From Desulfobacteraceae bacterium (lineage in GTDB: Bacteria > Desulfobacterota > Desulfobacteria > Desulfobacterales > JAABRJ01), in NCBI GenBank assembly GCA_011390985.1, contig JAABRJ010000048.1, forward strand, positions 1 through 7,094: a DNA stretch of 7,094 nucleotides, read 5' to 3'. Positions 6,160-7,094 of the stretch are shown piece after piece (position 1 is the first letter of the stretch; each line of letters opens with the position of its first letter). Below the pieces are notes generated by a model. The model was given only the letters and a program-made list of their open reading frames with translations, made no database searches and had not been told where the DNA came from. Both the position numbers and the translations under genes were made by a program.

Positions 6160-7094
6160 ATGCAAGCGGAAAAAGTCAACACAAGCGGATCCGTGATGGT
6201 GGTGGGGGCGGGTATCGCCGGAATGCAGGCGGCCCTGGACCTGGCCAATTCGGACTACAACGTCTACCTGGTGGAAAAATCGCCGACCATCGGCGGCATG
6301 ATGTCGCGGCTGGACAAGACGTTTCCGACCAACGACTGCGCCATGTGAGTCATCTCACCCAAACTGGTCGAGGTCGGCCGGCATCTGAACATCAATATCA
6401 TCACCAACAGTGAGGTCCAGCGCATCGAGGGCGAGCCCGGCAACTTTACCGCCACCATCACCAGCCGCCCGCGCTACATCGACTCTGCCGCCTGCACCGG
6501 CTGCGGGGACTGCGCGCGGCACTGTCCGGTGACCGCTGTAAACCCTTACAACAAAAACCTGGACGATCGGCGGGCGACGTTTATCGAATACCCCCAGGCG
6601 GTGCCGCTGGCCTTTGCCATCGATCCCAAGGTCTGCATCGGCTGCGGGCTGTGCGAAAACATCTGCCTGGCCAAGGCGGTGCGCTACGCGGACCGCATCA
6701 AGGAGTCGGCCCTGAGGGTCGGGGCCGTGATTCTCTCCTCGGGCAGCGAGGGCTACGATCCCTCCGGGCTGGATTATTTCGGCTACGGCCGCTCCCCCAA
6801 CGTGGTCACCAGCGAGGAGTTCGAGCGCATCCTGAGCGCTTCGGGCCCCTACCGCGGGCACGTGATGCGGCCCCTGGACCGTGAAGAGCCCCGGCGCATC
6901 GCCTGGATCCAGTGCGTGGGCTCGCGCGACACCAACCGCTGCGGCAACGGCTACTGTTCGTCGGTCTGCTGCATGTACGCCATCAAGGAGGCGATGATCG
7001 CCAAGGAGCACATCCACGGGGATCTGGACTGCACCATTTTCAACATGGACATCCGCACCTTCGGCAAGGACTACGAGAAATATTACCTGCGGGC
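6160..7094 (+). CDS. hdrA: Second selenocysteine-containing HdrA, C-terminus cut by window edge
   Basis: 311 complete codons are visible from ATG 6160 (AAGGAG at 6149-6154 upstream) to the window edge, interrupted only by UGA at 6346-6348, read as U63 in TNDCAMU-VISPKLVE. Visible parts are FAD-binding GAGIAG at 16-21, E39 at the end of the second Rossmann strand, the Sec motif, and an inserted ferredoxin domain with two classic clusters (C112, C115, C118, C122 and C159, C162, C165, C169). The HdrA cysteine motif follows at C252, C261, C266, C270 and C271. It is clearly a paralogue of module 1 of the upstream HdrA, but its second cluster has normal C-x2-C-x2-C-x3-C spacing, unlike the C-x7-C start in HdrA-1. 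It follows mvhD by 15 nt in the same operon. Whether it also has a second HdrA module and a C-terminal ferredoxin cannot be seen. Expected role: partner flavoprotein in HdrA/MvhD-type electron transfer in the cytoplasm. Confidence 0.92.
6346..6381 (+). promoter_or_regulatory. Sec UGA codon and SECIS-like hairpin of hdrA-2
   Basis: UGA at 6346-6348 is followed after 15 nt by CUGGUC (6364-6369), loop GAGGUC (6370-6375) and GGCCGG (6376-6381). Stem, loop and distance are identical to those in hdrA-1. Confidence 0.8.
6358..6393 (+). repeat. 36-nt exact repeat, copy in hdrA-2
   Basis: It is identical to 2500-2535, spanning the SECIS-like hairpin, while the surrounding codons differ between the two genes. 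Confidence 0.9.

Overview
The window reads as a GC-rich chromosomal segment of an anaerobic bacterium, most likely a sulfate-reducing or related member of the Desulfobacterota (former Deltaproteobacteria). The evidence is a methylenetetrahydrofolate reductase (MetF) directly followed by large HdrA-type flavo-iron-sulfur proteins and an MvhD-type subunit, use of selenocysteine in these proteins, and an NtrC-type sigma-54 activator with a sigma-54 promoter. The taxon is inferred from gene content, not from a marker gene.

Layout. Positions 1-801 (minus strand) hold the first 267 residues of a receiver-AAA+ response regulator, whose C-terminus runs off the left edge. Positions 802-1317 are a long non-coding region. 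It contains three copies of a near-palindrome with consensus TGCCAAAATGGCA (centres 867, 977, 1037), then a good -24/-12 sigma-54 promoter (1145-1160) and a leader of about 147 nt. From 1318 an apparent operon runs rightwards: metF (1318-2193), a double-module HdrA (2281-5328), an MvhD-like protein with a winged-helix-like extension (5395-6144), and a second HdrA (6160 to beyond 7094).

The central observation is that each of the three genes after metF contains one in-frame UGA at a position where homologues carry a redox Cys: U70 in HdrA-1, U67 in MvhD and U63 in HdrA-2. In each case a hairpin begins exactly 15 nt after the UGA, as expected of a bacterial SECIS element. A naive ORF caller would split each gene into two pieces. 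The same operon uses UGA as a real stop at the end of hdrA-1, so this is selenocysteine insertion and not a changed genetic code.

Working model (inference): MetF interconverts methylene- and methyl-tetrahydrofolate in the methyl branch of the Wood-Ljungdahl pathway. MvhD and the HdrA proteins form a flavin-based electron-transfer or bifurcation module that links this two-electron step to ferredoxin and another carrier. No hydrogenase, HdrB, HdrC or MetV is present within the window. The divergent regulator is the obvious candidate to bind the three repeats and activate the operon through sigma-54.
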